64,000 nt of DNA from Mercurialis annua (taxonomy: Eukaryota; Streptophyta; Magnoliopsida; Malpighiales; Euphorbiaceae). The stretch is from positions 46,553,665-46,617,664 of the forward strand of contig NC_065570.1 of NCBI RefSeq assembly GCF_937616625.2, written 5' to 3'. Below are positions 10,818 through 21,800 of this stretch, in pieces. Below the pieces are notes generated by a model, which did no database searches, had not been told where the DNA came from, and saw only the letters and a list, made by a program, of their open reading frames with translations. The translations under genes were made by a program, and so were the position numbers. How positions within the stretch are numbered: position 1 is the first letter of the stretch; the number at the start of each line of letters is the position of its first letter.

Positions 10818-13298
10818 ATGACTTCTGAAAGAGTAAACCTGAAAGACAAACAACCAATGGACCCAAAAAACACTCCGGAGATAATCAACGTGACGGAAGA
10901 CGGGCTTCACAACTCCGGGGAAAAAAGCAACACCGGAGGACCCTCCTTCTCAACACCTCAGTACCAAACTAATCCGATAAGGGGAAGCAACCCAATTGCT
11001 TTCAACCTAAGCACTGAAGAACAAGCACCAAATGCAGCGGCACAAGATCCACACAGCGAAATGCTGAAAAAGATACTAGAATCTGTACAGGCAAATCTTG
11101 ACAGATTGGCTAGTGAAGCCAAAAGAACAAACGACAGGCACGAAGAAACTATGAAAATGCTAAGGGAAAACTTCAGCCCTACAGCTCCCAGAAGAAGAGA
11201 AAGAACAGAAAGTGCAAACCCAGGCCGTCGAGAGACAAGGGCAGAAAACAACAAAAGCAAGGAACCTCGGACCAGAGGAAACGAAGAAAGGAACGAAGCA
11301 AGAAACCAGCGAGAAAATAAAACCAGCGACGAGGAAAGTCCGGACAGAGAAAAATCTAACGAGGAATCGCCGGAGGCACCCAGAAATGAGCACAACCAGG
11401 AGGACGCCCGAAGCGGTCTGAATACGAAAAGAGACGAACGAAGGGAGAAGGAAAAAGAAGACGCCCCACCAAGGAGTAAGCGACAAGAAAGAGATGCAGG
11501 GAAAGAACAAAATAAGAAAAAACACCAAGAAGGAGAGGGCGAATCGTCAGAGACACCCCAAAAAAGCAAAGCCACATATGTGGTGGAAGAAGATTTAGAA
11601 GAGAAGATCGCCAAAGCGCTCAAAAAACTAAAATCTGAAGAATTGGACATAGATGACCTCAGGTTGAAAGGATCACCCCTCTCGCCCGAGATCATGGAGG
11701 AAACCATCCCGCACAGCATGAAGATGCCGACCTTGCCAATTTTCAATGGGGAAGGAGACCCCCGAGACCATACCTCTAGGTTCATAGCGACCATGGGGCT
11801 ACTCAGCGTATCAGACGCCATCCTCTGCAGGGTTTTCCCTACCACGCTCACGGGCACAGCCCAGAGATGGTATAACAAATTAAAACCAGGCTCGATCAAA
11901 AGCTTCGCTTCGCTTTCAACAGAATTCCTCAACAGATATCTCACAAACATCCCAGCTAAAACTACTACCAGTATCCTAAGAGCCTGTATCCAAGAAGAAG
12001 GAGAAACCCTGCGAAGCTACATCGAACGATTCAACAAGCAAGCTATGAAGATAGACAACCTGAACGTCGACATGGCGACAGAAGCATTGCGAGACGGGAC
12101 GCGATTCGGAAAGCTGGTGGACAAGCTGCTAGTCAATAAACCCACAACTTTCTCGAACTTAATGGGCATAGCTCAGAAATACTTCGAGTTAGACGAAGGG
12201 CGAAGGGCGATTCGCGGAAAGGAAGCAAAAGGAAAAGAATCAAAAGAGAGATCCAGAGAAAAAACCAAGTCCAAACCTGATGACAGGAGAGGAAGACCCG
12301 AAGAGAGCAGACGATTCGCCCCCCAGACAAGATATGAATCAAGATACGATCCCAGAGATGATGAGAATAACTTCACTCCACTAAACACCAGCCGAACTAA
12401 TGTCCTCATGTGGATCAAAGAAAACGTCAAAAACGTGGTATGACCACCAAAAATGAAAGCAGAAGTAAGAGACACCAGAAAGTACTGCAAATTTCACGAC
12501 GATTACGGACACGAAACGGATAGCTGCAGAGACTTGAAGGTCGAGATCGAAAGAATGATCGACACAGGCGAGCTGAGGAAATTTGTGGCCCGAAAAGAGA
12601 AGAGCAATGACAAGGGAGAAAAAAGAAACAGAGAAGACAAGCCGAAAGAAAAGGAAGACGAGCGCCCATCCAAAATTCTGGGAACCATACACATGATTAA
12701 TGGTGGAGGGCATAGTAGCTCCACGATCAGGAGGAAGCAGAGGAAGGAAGTAATGAACATACGAGAAACTCACATGCCGCCAGTGATCTTCGATGTAGAA
12801 GACTATGAACACGTCAAAGCACCTCACAACGATGCTTTGGTAGTAACTACTATCATTGAAAATTGGAACATGGAGCGGATCCTTATCGACGAAGGAAGCG
12901 CAGTAAACCTCATGACAAACGCAGCATACAAAATGTTGGGAGGAACAGCGTCAAGGCTACGCCGAGTCCCAATTCCGCTATCAGGACTCGGTGGACCCTC
13001 CATCACCCCGCTGGGAGCAGTCACCTTGGAGGTAATAATCGGCCCAGAAAGAGGAATAAACAAGAAAATCATGTCACTATTTAACATAGTGGACATGGAA
13101 TTGACATATAATGCCATCCTAGGAAGACCTTTCCTCCATGATTCAGCAGCGGTAACCAGCATCAGAGCGCTGGCAATGAAGGTACCAACTGAAAAGGGAG
13201 TAGTGACGCTGAGAGGAGACCAAGGAATAGCCAAGAAGTGCTATGACGAGTCAGTGGTGGATCTCCAAGAAAACAAAACCGAAAAGAAGGAAGAATAG
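10818..13298 (+). CDS. Gag-protease polyprotein interrupted by one UGA
   Basis: The first ATG in frame is at 10818. The first 290 residues are charged and low-complexity (rich in E, K, R), followed by a retrotransposon Gag domain at about residues 305-425 (LPIFNGEGDPRDH, AQRWYNKLKPGSI, FLNRYL). The frame stops at a single TGA (12441-12443) where relatives continue, and stays open in the same frame to 13298. The second part has a variant zinc knuckle (CKFHDDYGHETDSC) and an aspartic protease: LIDEGSAVNLM (active-site triad DEG in place of the usual DTG or DGG), then AILGRPFLHD as the second protease loop. The ORF ends there with no polymerase. The UGA may be a nonsense mutation of a Trp codon or a regulated readthrough stop (next base C). 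Confidence 0.88.
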
Positions 13299-13890
13299 AA
13301 ACGAAAAAAGACCCATCATCAGTAACGACTTCACGTCTTACCAGATGGCGTCAAATCTATCTTTAATTTTTTGTATGCCATCTTTTATCAATAAAAGTTC
13401 AATTTTGCTGCTATTTGATTAGCCAGACGAACCAATAAAGAAATGAAAATCAAGAACAGCCACGAACAATTAAATCAAAGATGAAAGAAGAAAAAATAAA
13501 GATCAAATTCAAGAAAGGCTAAGAGCCAAGAAAATGAATATACTCAAGGCAAAATCGCCAGAATAGGCAAAACGCCACTAAAGGTTAAAAGCCAAGAAAA
13601 TGAGTTTAAATTAACTCAAGGCAAAATCGCCGGAATAGGAGAATCGCCACCAAAGGTTAAGAATCAAGAAAATGAGTTTAAATTAACTCAAAGCAAAATC
13701 GCCGAACCAGGCAAATCGCCACAAAAGGCTAAAAAATGAGTTTAAATTAACTCAGAAAAGGCAAATCGCCAACAAAGAGTTTAGATTAACTCAACAAAAA
13801 TAAAAAGAGTTTAGATTAACTCAACAAAAACAAAAATAAAAAGCGTTTAGATTAACTCTATAAAAAGCAAAGAACAGGGTTTAGAATAAC
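13299..13890 (+). repeat. 3' UTR tandem repeats of the Tat-type element
   Basis: From about 13500 a unit of 67-71 bp (CCAAGAAAATGAGTTTAAAT, TAACTCAAGGCAAAATCGCC, then GAATAGG...CGCCACNAAAGG) repeats three to four times. It then decays into shorter repeats of GAGTTTAGATTAACTCAACA up to about 13890. Tandem repeats just after the coding region are a known habit of Tat/Ogre-type elements and can seed satellite DNA. Confidence 0.85.
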
Positions 13891-14023
13891 CCTCGAGGCA
13901 AATCAAGTACATAAAAATAAGGCGAAAGCACATTTCGAAGAAACATAGAAAATATATTCATAAATTGTGAATTACAAAAAGCAAAATCAATACATCAGCA
14001 AAATACAATCAAAAGAAAAACTA

Positions 14024-15917
14024 CTAGACGCGGTCTTTAGACATCTTGGCGAGAAGATCACGGGCGATGGCCCGGGGATCCAACCCGTTAACCCCAGAAA
14101 GATCAATATTAGGATTCTGCTCTAGAAGCTTCCTCCCAATCGCAAGGCGATACTCGCTTATCAAAGCAGAGTAGAAAGCCTTCGTATCTAGCAGACGGAT
14201 GTGAAGACCCTCAACCTCCGATCTTAGATTGTCCCTCTCCCCACCAACAAGGGAATTGATCCGAATAAGCTCCTCAATCTCTTGAGTCAAGTCATCGGTC
14301 TTTTTCTCGATCACTTTCACCTGGCGATCATTAATCGCATCCTGCGCCTTGAGCTGCGCCAGGAGAGAATCATGCTCTTCCAAAGAGGCCTTCAATTTCG
14401 CCCTTTCAGACTCGGAAGTCGCCAAAAGAGAAGACAGACGATCGACCTCCTCCTCGGCACACTGTCGGCGGTCGTTCAATACCAAAACAGATTGAAGAGC
14501 CTACACACAACAGAAATAAACAAATAAGAAAACAACTGAATACAAAAAACATATTATACTCAAGAAAGAAAGCACTTACAGAGAAACCATGAAAACAAGC
14601 CAGATCGGAAAGCTCTTGACCCGGCCTACCACAAAACCACGAGACATCAGCAGGAATCGCCAAAGTCCGGATATATTCCGCTAGCACTCTCGGATTCAGC
14701 AAACTGGCAGGATCCTGACCTTCGACCCACTGAACCAAGTCTGGAGCAGAAGAAGAGCTTCCAGGAAAACTCTCCCTCGTTGGAGAATCATCGCCAACTC
14801 GACGTCTTTTTCTAGACGGAGAATCCGGGTCTCGACCTAGAGAAATCTCTCCCGAATCAGCAACAACAGGCCCCTCTGAGGCCACACCCCCAACTCCCCC
14901 CGAGACGATAGATGATGCTAGAGGGGGAAGTAGTGACGGAACCGCCTCGTCGCCTACTGGATCAGCCGACTCATCATCATCAACAATAATAATCTCAGGC
15001 AACGCTATCTCGGCAGGAGCTATGGGAATATCAACAGGAGCCCCATCCACGTCAATGTCGCCAGGAATAATGTTGGCAATAGGAACGTCAGGACCACCCA
15101 TCGGAACGTCCAAATCTACTTGAAATCCGGAAAGGAAATCGTCAGAAGAAGAAGACATCCTACAAAAGAAACATTAAAAAGAATTTAAACAAACTAATAT
15201 ACCTTGAACAAAAGAGTAGCAAAGATCCGCCAAGCCTCGAGGAGGATCCTCCAAAGGAAGCCATCGACGCCGAAGATGACTATTGACCAAGACATCTAAA
15301 ATAGGACGCGATTCAACACTACAGGAAGATATGTCGAAAGCAAGTTTTGACTCGGATAAACTTAAAGGAGAAGAACAGCTCCGAACTGGATGAGAAGAAA
15401 AACCATCCGAAAAATGAAGAAAAGCAAATTTATGGTAGACAATAAAGAAACGCCTTCGCCAGCGACTGGTTAGGCAAGGAAGATAAATACGAGATCGCCC
15501 TTCTCTACCAAGGGCGAAAACGAAGCAGCCATCACACTTCCTAAAGTCTACAAAATGATATAACACTTTGAGAGAAGGGGCACAGCCCCGGAGCCTACAT
15601 GCCTCCGAAAAGGCGAGCACTACTCTAATCGTACCAGGGTAAAGTTGCCCCAGAGCAACCTTTAAATCCCTACACACTTCTACTAAAAATGGATCTAAAG
15701 GAAACCTAAGACCAGCAGCAAATTGCTCTTCGAAGAGAACCGCCCTACAAGAAGATCCGGGAGAATCAGACGCAGCCATATCGGCACCGGGTAATATTAC
15801 CCTATAATCGAAAGGAAAACTATACTTAAAATAGATATCTAAGACTTCATCCCTACGAAGCTTTGATCGGGTAAAAGCCATAGCAGCGCATGCATCTTCC
15901 ACTCGACTAAGAGGCAT
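14024..15917 (-). CDS. Antisense accessory gene of Tat element (Transposase_28-like)
   Basis: Runs opposite to gag. The likely start is ATG at 15917 (MPLSRVEDACAAMAF). The first exon, to about 15203, encodes a conserved block (FAAGLRFPLDPFLVEV...LGQLYPGTIRVVLAF) resembling the plant 'putative gypsy-type transposon' domain (PF04195 type). The middle part (15158 to 14580) is acidic and Pro/Ser-rich and contains SRKRRRVGD, a candidate nuclear localisation signal. A clean 79 bp intron (14579-14501, GTAAGT...GTGTAG) joins it in frame to a coiled coil rich in E, L, K and R (14500-14024, ending MSKDRV). The first junction is less certain. The donor at 15202 (GTATAT) with the best acceptor (TTTTGTAG before 15159) loses the frame; an acceptor at 15119 keeps it. 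The middle exon may instead start at its own ATG (15158). Role unknown. Confidence 0.75.
14501..14579 (-). other. Intron in antisense accessory gene
   Basis: On the minus strand the exon ends CATGGTTTCTCT, then GTAAGTGC opens the intron. It closes CTGTTGTGTGTAG before GCTCTTCAATC. Removing the 79 bp keeps the reading frame (HGFS joined to ALQSVLVLNDRR). Confidence 0.75.
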
Positions 15918-15998
15918 CCTAGAACAGGGAATCACAAACATAAACACAAAATAAGGATCAAACAAAAAATATATTGAAGAACACGTTGAAGAACACAT

Positions 15999-16443
15999 CG
16001 AAGAACAACAAGCACAGAAAAGGAATTTCCAGAATATAAACCATGAAGAATATATACAAAGAAGAAAGCCATATTAACATCCAAACAACGAAAGAAAACA
16101 TACCTGAAAAATCTCTTGAAAACAAGTCACGAAGAATCAAATGATCAAACGAAGAACGAAAAGGGAAAAGCTACAAGAAACGAGAGTAAATTCGAAAAGT
16201 AAGTAAGAGGGAAAAGAAGAAATACAAAGAGATTAAATACAAAACGCTTTTGAATCATTAACCGTTGAAATCATTAAATGCTGACACGTGGCAACACATA
16301 ATCTTACTAAAGAAGAAACGTCACCCACAAACATATGAAACGACTCGCCCGGAATACAAAACGACTCGCCCGTATAAGAGAACTCAGCTCCAAAAGAGCC
16401 AAAATCCACTAAGGCATAAATGCCAAACTACTTCAGCTCACTT
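15999..16443. other. Non-coding part of Tat-type element
   Basis: Between the antisense gene and the polypurine tract. It probably holds the promoter and leader of the antisense gene; no TATA box is convincing. The phrase GCTCACTTGCG just before the G-run is shared with the related element at 29485-29520. Confidence 0.5.
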
Positions 16444-16456
16444 GCGGGGGGGCTAA
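16444..16456 (+). other. Polypurine tract
   Basis: GCGGGGGGGCTAA sits directly against the 3' LTR, the position where plus-strand synthesis is primed. Confidence 0.8.
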
Positions 16457-17050
16457 TGATGGATACCGAATCCTACTGTAAGTATAATGGAGCCGAGTTG
16501 CAGGAGATCTACTCTCAGGTGACGCCGGACTCCCCCTGAAGACCGAAAAGGTATGAAGGAGATGCCGAATCTCTAAGATTCGGTAACACGCTAATAAAGA
16601 CCGAATCCCACATGATCCGCCAAGAGCGCGTCAGGCCCGGGATTCGGGTAAACGACTAAATATGGAAATCTTGTCCTATTTGGACACAAACACTACATAT
16701 GGAAGGATAAGCTCTACTTTAGGAAGATAAGACTATTTAGGAAGACGTTCCTAAATAGGACTCTTATCAGATTAAGGTAGATCCCGACAAATCAGGAGAA
16801 TCTCTACGATACGGCCGAATCCCTACAAAGTAGGATTCACCTGCCTAATACAACTCCACTAGGTATATTCGACTACTATAAAAGGAGCACGAGGTATGCC
16901 TAGAATCACAATTACATTCATATACTCAAAACGCTGCTAAAAGCTCTAGACTGACTTTAGCATCGGAGAGTTAATCGGACAACCACCGTCCGGTTAGCTT
17001 CTACCCTGTTTTGCAGGTTCACTCACCGGTTCAGAAGGCAGACTCCATCA
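16457..17050 (+). repeat. 3' LTR of the Tat-type element
   Basis: 594 bp, same sequence as the 5' LTR as far as I can read. Followed directly by the target duplication TTAAT. Confidence 0.95.
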
Positions 17051-17462
17051 TTAATAATTCTAATAATTAATAAATTTTTGGTCCACCATGTATATTAATT
17101 AGTAGAGTGTCGTAATGTACCTATTTTAAAACTTATTAAAATTAATAGAATTTTATTCATAAAAAATAAATTAACTGAATATTAACGGAGATCTAAATAT
17201 TTTTTTGAATATAAAGTTTGTTGTTTTGAGAGGTTAATTTATAAGGAGAGAAATAAAAATGGTCAGACTTATATATAGAATGAAGCCCCGTAAACCTTAC
17301 CTGCATTGCCACGCATAGTTTAAATATTGACCAATGGGTAGGAGTTGCCAAGCTGTAAGTTGTTGGAGAAAGAAAAAAGAAAGTTGAGACAGAGAAGGAC
17401 AATAAAAAACAGAGAAAATATAAAGTTAAATTGTAAGTTAATCATAAAATTGGGATAAAGAA

Positions 17463-17842
17463 GGTTCAATTACTTAAAAACCATCCATATTATAACTTTT
17501 TTTCTTTTATACCATGATATAAGAAAATTTTCAAGTGTACCCTATTTTCGAATTTTATATCTCATCTTTACCCTAATGAGTTTAATTCTCCTATTTTCTT
17601 TTGAAAAAGAATTTAAATTAGTCCTTCATTTTTAACTTATATCCTGATAAAACGTTAATATTAATCATTTATATATCTTGTTTTTAATATTTTCATCCTT
17701 AAATTAATTAAATTATCAAATTTTTTACTTTTGGGGTATAAATGAAACATAAAAATTGAAAATAAGGTACAATTGAAAATTTTCTTAAGTCATGGTATAA
17801 ATAAAAAAATTACAAAATAGGTTGTTTTTAAGTAATTAGACC
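17463..17842. mobile_element. MULE-derived foldback MITE, copy 1
   Basis: 380 bp with terminal inverted repeats (GGTTCAATTACTTAAAAACC at left; the complement of GGTCTAATTACTTAAAAACA at right). Further inverted matches run inward (ACCATGATATAAGAAAATTT against AAATTTTC...CATGGTATAA). The flanking bases GATAAAGAA and AATAAAGAA agree at 8 of 9, fitting the 9 bp duplication of Mutator-like elements. The same family recurs at 36742-37112. Confidence 0.85.
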
Positions 17843-18349
17843 AATAAAGAATGGCACATGTTATTTTGAGAGAGAGTTAGTATTAGGTGAAATGAATATG
17901 AAAACTAATACATTAATTGTAAAGTTAAAATTAGCATTGATATAAATAATTAGAAGGGTTGACATTTTTGAAATGTTTCAGCGTGTTTAGCTCATTTTTG
18001 TAATTTTCTCAATAACTTAAGGGTTGAGTACACAATTTAAGGGTTGGGTACACAAATACGTTAAAAATTGAGTTGGTTTACATTATCGACTCACAAAATA
18101 TTTTTATGCAAAAATCTCTATAAAAAAACAAATTTTTCACAAATACCTCAAAACTTAAACCGACCTGATTTACTACAAAAATAGGGCATTTATACCCCCT
18201 TCTTCAACTTACCATAAAATAAGAAGTGATGCAGTTATCCTTCTTGCCATAGCTTTCCAACATCACTATCGTCTGCCGTTAACTTCTCGATGGTGGCCAT
18301 TGCTGATGCTGTCTTAGTCGATGTCCTTGTTCCACCGCTGCTTCAAAAC
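17843..18349. other. Interval without recognised gene
   Basis: AT-rich. A short GC-richer patch (18230-18350, CTTGCCATAGC...CCGCTGCTTC) just before the solo LTR has no long ORF. Nothing identifiable. Confidence 0.4.
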
Positions 18350-18354
18350 TGTTC

Positions 18355-20857
18355 TGTAATATTCCGTAAATTTAAGAAATTAAATTATTCCACGTATGGA
18401 ATAATTAAGAGGGCCGGGAGAACATAAATTAAATTTGAGGATAAATTTAATATATAGTGTCTCTAGAAGTATGAAATAGTTATAGAAGTTAAAATATTAA
18501 ATTTGGATATTTATATTTTAACTAACGTGAATTAAAAAAATGCTTATAAATTAAAATAAAATAATTTATAAGTCCCGTGTGAATAGTTTTGGAGCCAATA
18601 TTTACAGAATATTTTTAAAAAGTTACTCCTAAAATTTTATAAAATTTGGAGATAAAATTTTATTAAGTGGGTCTAATTTAGCCCTAATAAATTTTAAATA
18701 ATTTATTAAAAATAAAATATAGGTCCCTTAAGAATAAAAATTACGTTTTTATTCTAATTACGAATTATAAAATTCATGGTTAAAATTTCATAAAATTCGG
18801 AGTTCGTTGTCCGTTTTAATTATGGACGAGTATTTAAGAATTTGGGTTAACGTAACGCGTAAATACCTAAGGGCTAGTTTGGCTTTTAACCAAACTATAT
18901 ATGCAAACAATTCAAATGAAAGATTCATTTAAATTCAGAAACCATAAAACCAGGTTTTGGCTTCAGAGAACAACGAAGGTGCAATCGACGGTAAGTTATC
19001 CGTTTTCGATCCGATTTCTCGTTTCTAACTCAAATTTCTTCGGTAATCCGTTATTTATCAAATTTATAACCATTCTTTTGAATTTGATTATATAGAAAAT
19101 GGATTATATTTGAATATATAGCGGTTACAGTATCGAATCGATCGAATACGAATCGATTTTACATTTCAATAGTGGAATTGAATCGTGTAGTGTGTGAATT
19201 GGTGTTTAGGATCGAAAAATGGTGTTTTAGCACGTCGGAAAGGTGCACGAACGTGCACCAGCTGAGGTGCACCAACGTGCACAATTATTCACGAACGTGC
19301 ACAATTATGCACGAACGTGCATCACATCAGTGGTGCACGAACATGCACAAGGATGCACGAACATGCACATGAACAGTGTTTCAGATTTTTAAATTTTAGT
19401 TTATGGACTTATAAACCTTAACCAAGACGTTGAAACGACTAAAAAGGACTTGTACAATTAAGGACACTCGATTAATTAAAACATAGAGATGTTTTAATTA
19501 GGTCTTATATTAATCAAAATGATTAATAATTAGAGGACCATAAGTTGATATCGAGAACGAGAACAAATTATATACGTTATACGTCTAGTAATGTCTATAG
19601 AGTCTACTCTTTGGAGTTAGAATTCTTATTTGAATTATTTTTAACAATTGAATTCTAACTAGATCCGACGGGCCACGCGGGCTACCAAACCAGCATAGTA
19701 GGGGACATTCAATTCTTGTTTTGGGGATAGCGGTTCTGTGAGTTTGCATTTTACTTTTGAATATTGATACCTAAAATGTTTATAACTCAAAATGTTATAT
19801 AAATCGCATTGCATTGAGTCGATTTGAAACCGATATAGATTCATTGAAACATGCTACCTATTGAGCGGCAATAGGGCTGTGTGATCAACGGTACCGATAC
19901 TATAGATTAAGCATATGATTATCTAGAGAAATAGGGATGATTATGTTAAGTCAATGGACAACAGAAATGTTGGTGACCCTGACTTAACAGGTAAACCCTG
20001 AGACGACATTAATATTGTTACGGTCGTGGGTAAAACCGTGATGGCAGTTTCTGATTACGGTCCAGGTACTAAAGGTACAAAATTTGAGACGACAGTGATT
20101 CAGTTCACGATCTAAAGTGCTGTATCAAACTATGATGTGATATATTGTGGTTCATACTATAGTTTTACCCATTAGGGTTTGCTGTTTAATGTTTCTTCTG
20201 GATCGGTTGTCTGGCTGCGTAATGAATGTTTCTCATGCGATTTCTGTTTTATTAATATTTCTAAATAATTATGTGAACCCACTCAATATTGACCCCCGTT
20301 GATATTTCCCTTTTAGGTAAATAGAGTTTTGACGTGACCATGCTTCCAATCCTTTCTCCGGAATTCGTAGCTAAATAAGTATGTCACTCTAGAGCTGCAG
20401 AATAGTTCGGTCCATTCAACAGTAGTTCATTTTGAAATGGCTTATTCTGATATGAAACTACTGTTTGTGTATATGGTTTTGAATGTTGCGTGTTTGTACA
20501 AAAAGGGCTTTTGCCAGTGTTTATAAAGTAAAACTGGATTTATGTTAAAGCCATATGTTTGTATAAAATGTTTCAACTGATTTTATACTGTTGGCATTGT
20601 ATCCGAGCACGGCTATTGTGATAAGAGGAATTCATTGTTGTGCCCTGGTTCCTATAGATACAATCACAGTGTTTTGATTACATTTTAGGATAAAGGTTTT
20701 CAAATACTTGCGAAAAGAGATTGAGACCTTTTATGTTTTCAAAACGAGAAACATTTTTACTGTTTTTCCTAGACTTGCTACGGGTTTCGGAACAACCATT
20801 CCCATTCCCTAGCGCCGGTCTCGATCCAAGTTTCAGAGTGGAAATTGGGCCGTGACA
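18355..20857 (+). mobile_element. Solo LTR, long gypsy-like family, copy 2
   Basis: 2503 bp, from TGTAATATTCCG to GGGCCGTGACA, flanked by a perfect 5 bp duplication TGTTC (18350-18354 and 20858-20862). No internal coding region, primer site or polypurine tract, so this is a solo LTR left by recombination between two LTRs. Shares the 3' block (CTTGCTACGGGTTTCGG, CCATTCCCATTCCCTAGCGC) with copies at 7418 and 55430. It shares the central block (GACCCTGACTTAACAG, GTGATGGCAGTTTC) with the 55430 copy. This copy validates the element termini for the family. Confidence 0.88.
19238..19371. repeat. Cluster of TGCACGAACGTGCA palindromic words
   Basis: Eight or so copies of TGCACGAACGTGCA or close variants (GTGCACCAACGTGCAC, TGCACGAACATGCAC) in about 135 bp inside solo LTR copy 2. 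Nearly every unit is its own reverse complement. The copy at 55430 has a shorter cluster of nearly the same word. Confidence 0.85.
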
Positions 20858-20862
20858 TGTTC

Positions 20863-21147
20863 TTTCTTTCAATTTTGGAAAAAAATGATTGTATTACCAG
20901 TGATAATGGCTATAATGTCACTGATGGAGCTGTCATGGTAGACTTGACGGTAAGTGTGTGAAAAGGAATTTGAATATTGAAAGTGAGATTTGATGTGTTG
21001 AAGATATAGTTTAAATTTGGATGTGCCCATAAAATACTTTAGTGAAAGCATCTATAAAAGAAATGATTAAGATTGAGAGCAGTAATCTTCAATTGAACAT
21101 ATGTTTCTATTTGTAAACCCAATGATTAAGATATATTGAAAATCTAG
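20863..21147. other. Flank of the isomerase fragment
   Basis: AT-rich DNA between the solo LTR and the isomerase fragment. A short open stretch ending in a GTAAGT-like donor (20885-20955) might be another exon remnant, but I do not recognise it. Confidence 0.3.
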
Positions 21148-21278
21148 ACTGACAACTTTTGAGCTGGTGGATAAAATTGTACCTGCTACTCTAATAACAG
21201 ATTATGTTGCAGCTGCACTAACGAAAGATGATCGAGTGAGTACTGTAATTGTTGCTGCAAATCGTGTGGCTTCAAATG
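21148..21278 (+). pseudogene. Exon fragment of methylthioribose-1-phosphate isomerase
   Basis: Encodes LTTFELVDKIVPATLITDYV and then AAALTKDDRV...VIVAANRVASNG. This matches the well-conserved stretch of the Met-salvage enzyme that isomerises methylthioribose-1-phosphate (family consensus LTAFELV..IPATLIADS.AAALM...VIVGADRVA.NGDTANK). It is bordered by splice-like signals (CTAG before, GGTAAAA after), so it looks like one exon of a genomic copy, not a processed cDNA. The catalytic Asp of the GADRV motif is Asn here and no other exon was found nearby. Likely a captured or relic gene fragment. Confidence 0.7.
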
Positions 21279-21659
21279 GTAAAAATAATGGACATGATGT
21301 CAACACTTACCAGCACATCCAAGTTTGTGTTATCTTTATGTGACCTGTTATTTAAAATTCAGAATTGACAATGAATTGATGTGTGGTTACATAAAGACAT
21401 AATAAATTGAAAATCAATTCAATATAAACTGCAATAGATAAAAAAATTGTTAGTTCAATTAATAATTAACTACGTGTTATGGTATTTTCTAGCATTTTTT
21501 ATGTGAATTGTTAGAATTTTTTTATTTCATTTTGATATTTTGTGGATATTGGTTTGATCTTAAAACTATCTAATCTGCACTATTAATTTTCTCTCAAAAT
21601 ATTAAAACTGCACAATCCAAGTTGAAACTGACTCATGTTCTCAATACTGTGTTAATGAT

Positions 21660-21800
21660 TAACATTTGACATATGCCTGACCTTCAGTTAACATTCTGTT
21701 GATCTTCGATTGACATTCAGTTGATATTCGGTTGATATTCGGTTGATACTCGGTTGATCTTCACTTAATATTTGGTTGATTTTCGGTGACATTTAGTTGG
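21660..21800. repeat. GTTGATATTCG minisatellite
   Basis: About ten imperfect copies of a 10-12 bp word (CAGTTGATATTCG, GGTTGATATTCG, GGTTGATACTCG, GGTTGATCTTC). A second shorter patch with the same word is at 21968-22012. Confidence 0.75.

Larger units (their letters stand above)
10139..17050 (+). mobile_element. Non-autonomous Tat-type Ty3/gypsy element, complete
   Basis: The element is 6.9 kb, bounded by two 594 bp LTRs and a 5 bp target duplication TTAAT (10134-10138 and 17051-17055). Order: LTR, primer binding site, gag, protease, tandem-repeat block, antisense gene, polypurine tract, LTR. There is no reverse transcriptase, RNase H or integrase anywhere in the 5.7 kb interior, so it must depend on proteins from a relative. 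The primer site, the variant zinc knuckle and the antisense ORF in the 3' untranslated region point to the Tat branch. By eye the LTRs are identical, implying a very recent insertion. Confidence 0.9.
6841..17111. mobile_element. Possible DNA element split by two retroelement insertions
   Basis: GACCCTCTAGTATTTAATA at 6846-6864 matches, in inverted orientation, the sequence ending at about 17111 (complement GACACTCTACTAATTAATA; 16 of 19 match). The flanking AT-rich words (TTAATAATTCTAATAATTAATAAA) also recur on both sides. If real, this is a short transposon whose middle was invaded by the LTR element at 7418 and the Tat element at 10139. No target duplication was confirmed, so confidence is low. 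Confidence 0.35.

Noticed and set aside
10958..11950. 330-codon minus-strand ORF opposite gag
   Set aside because: Shadow of the purine-rich Gag reading frame. The protein is Ser/Leu/Phe-rich with no domain, and the plus strand has clear Gag motifs.
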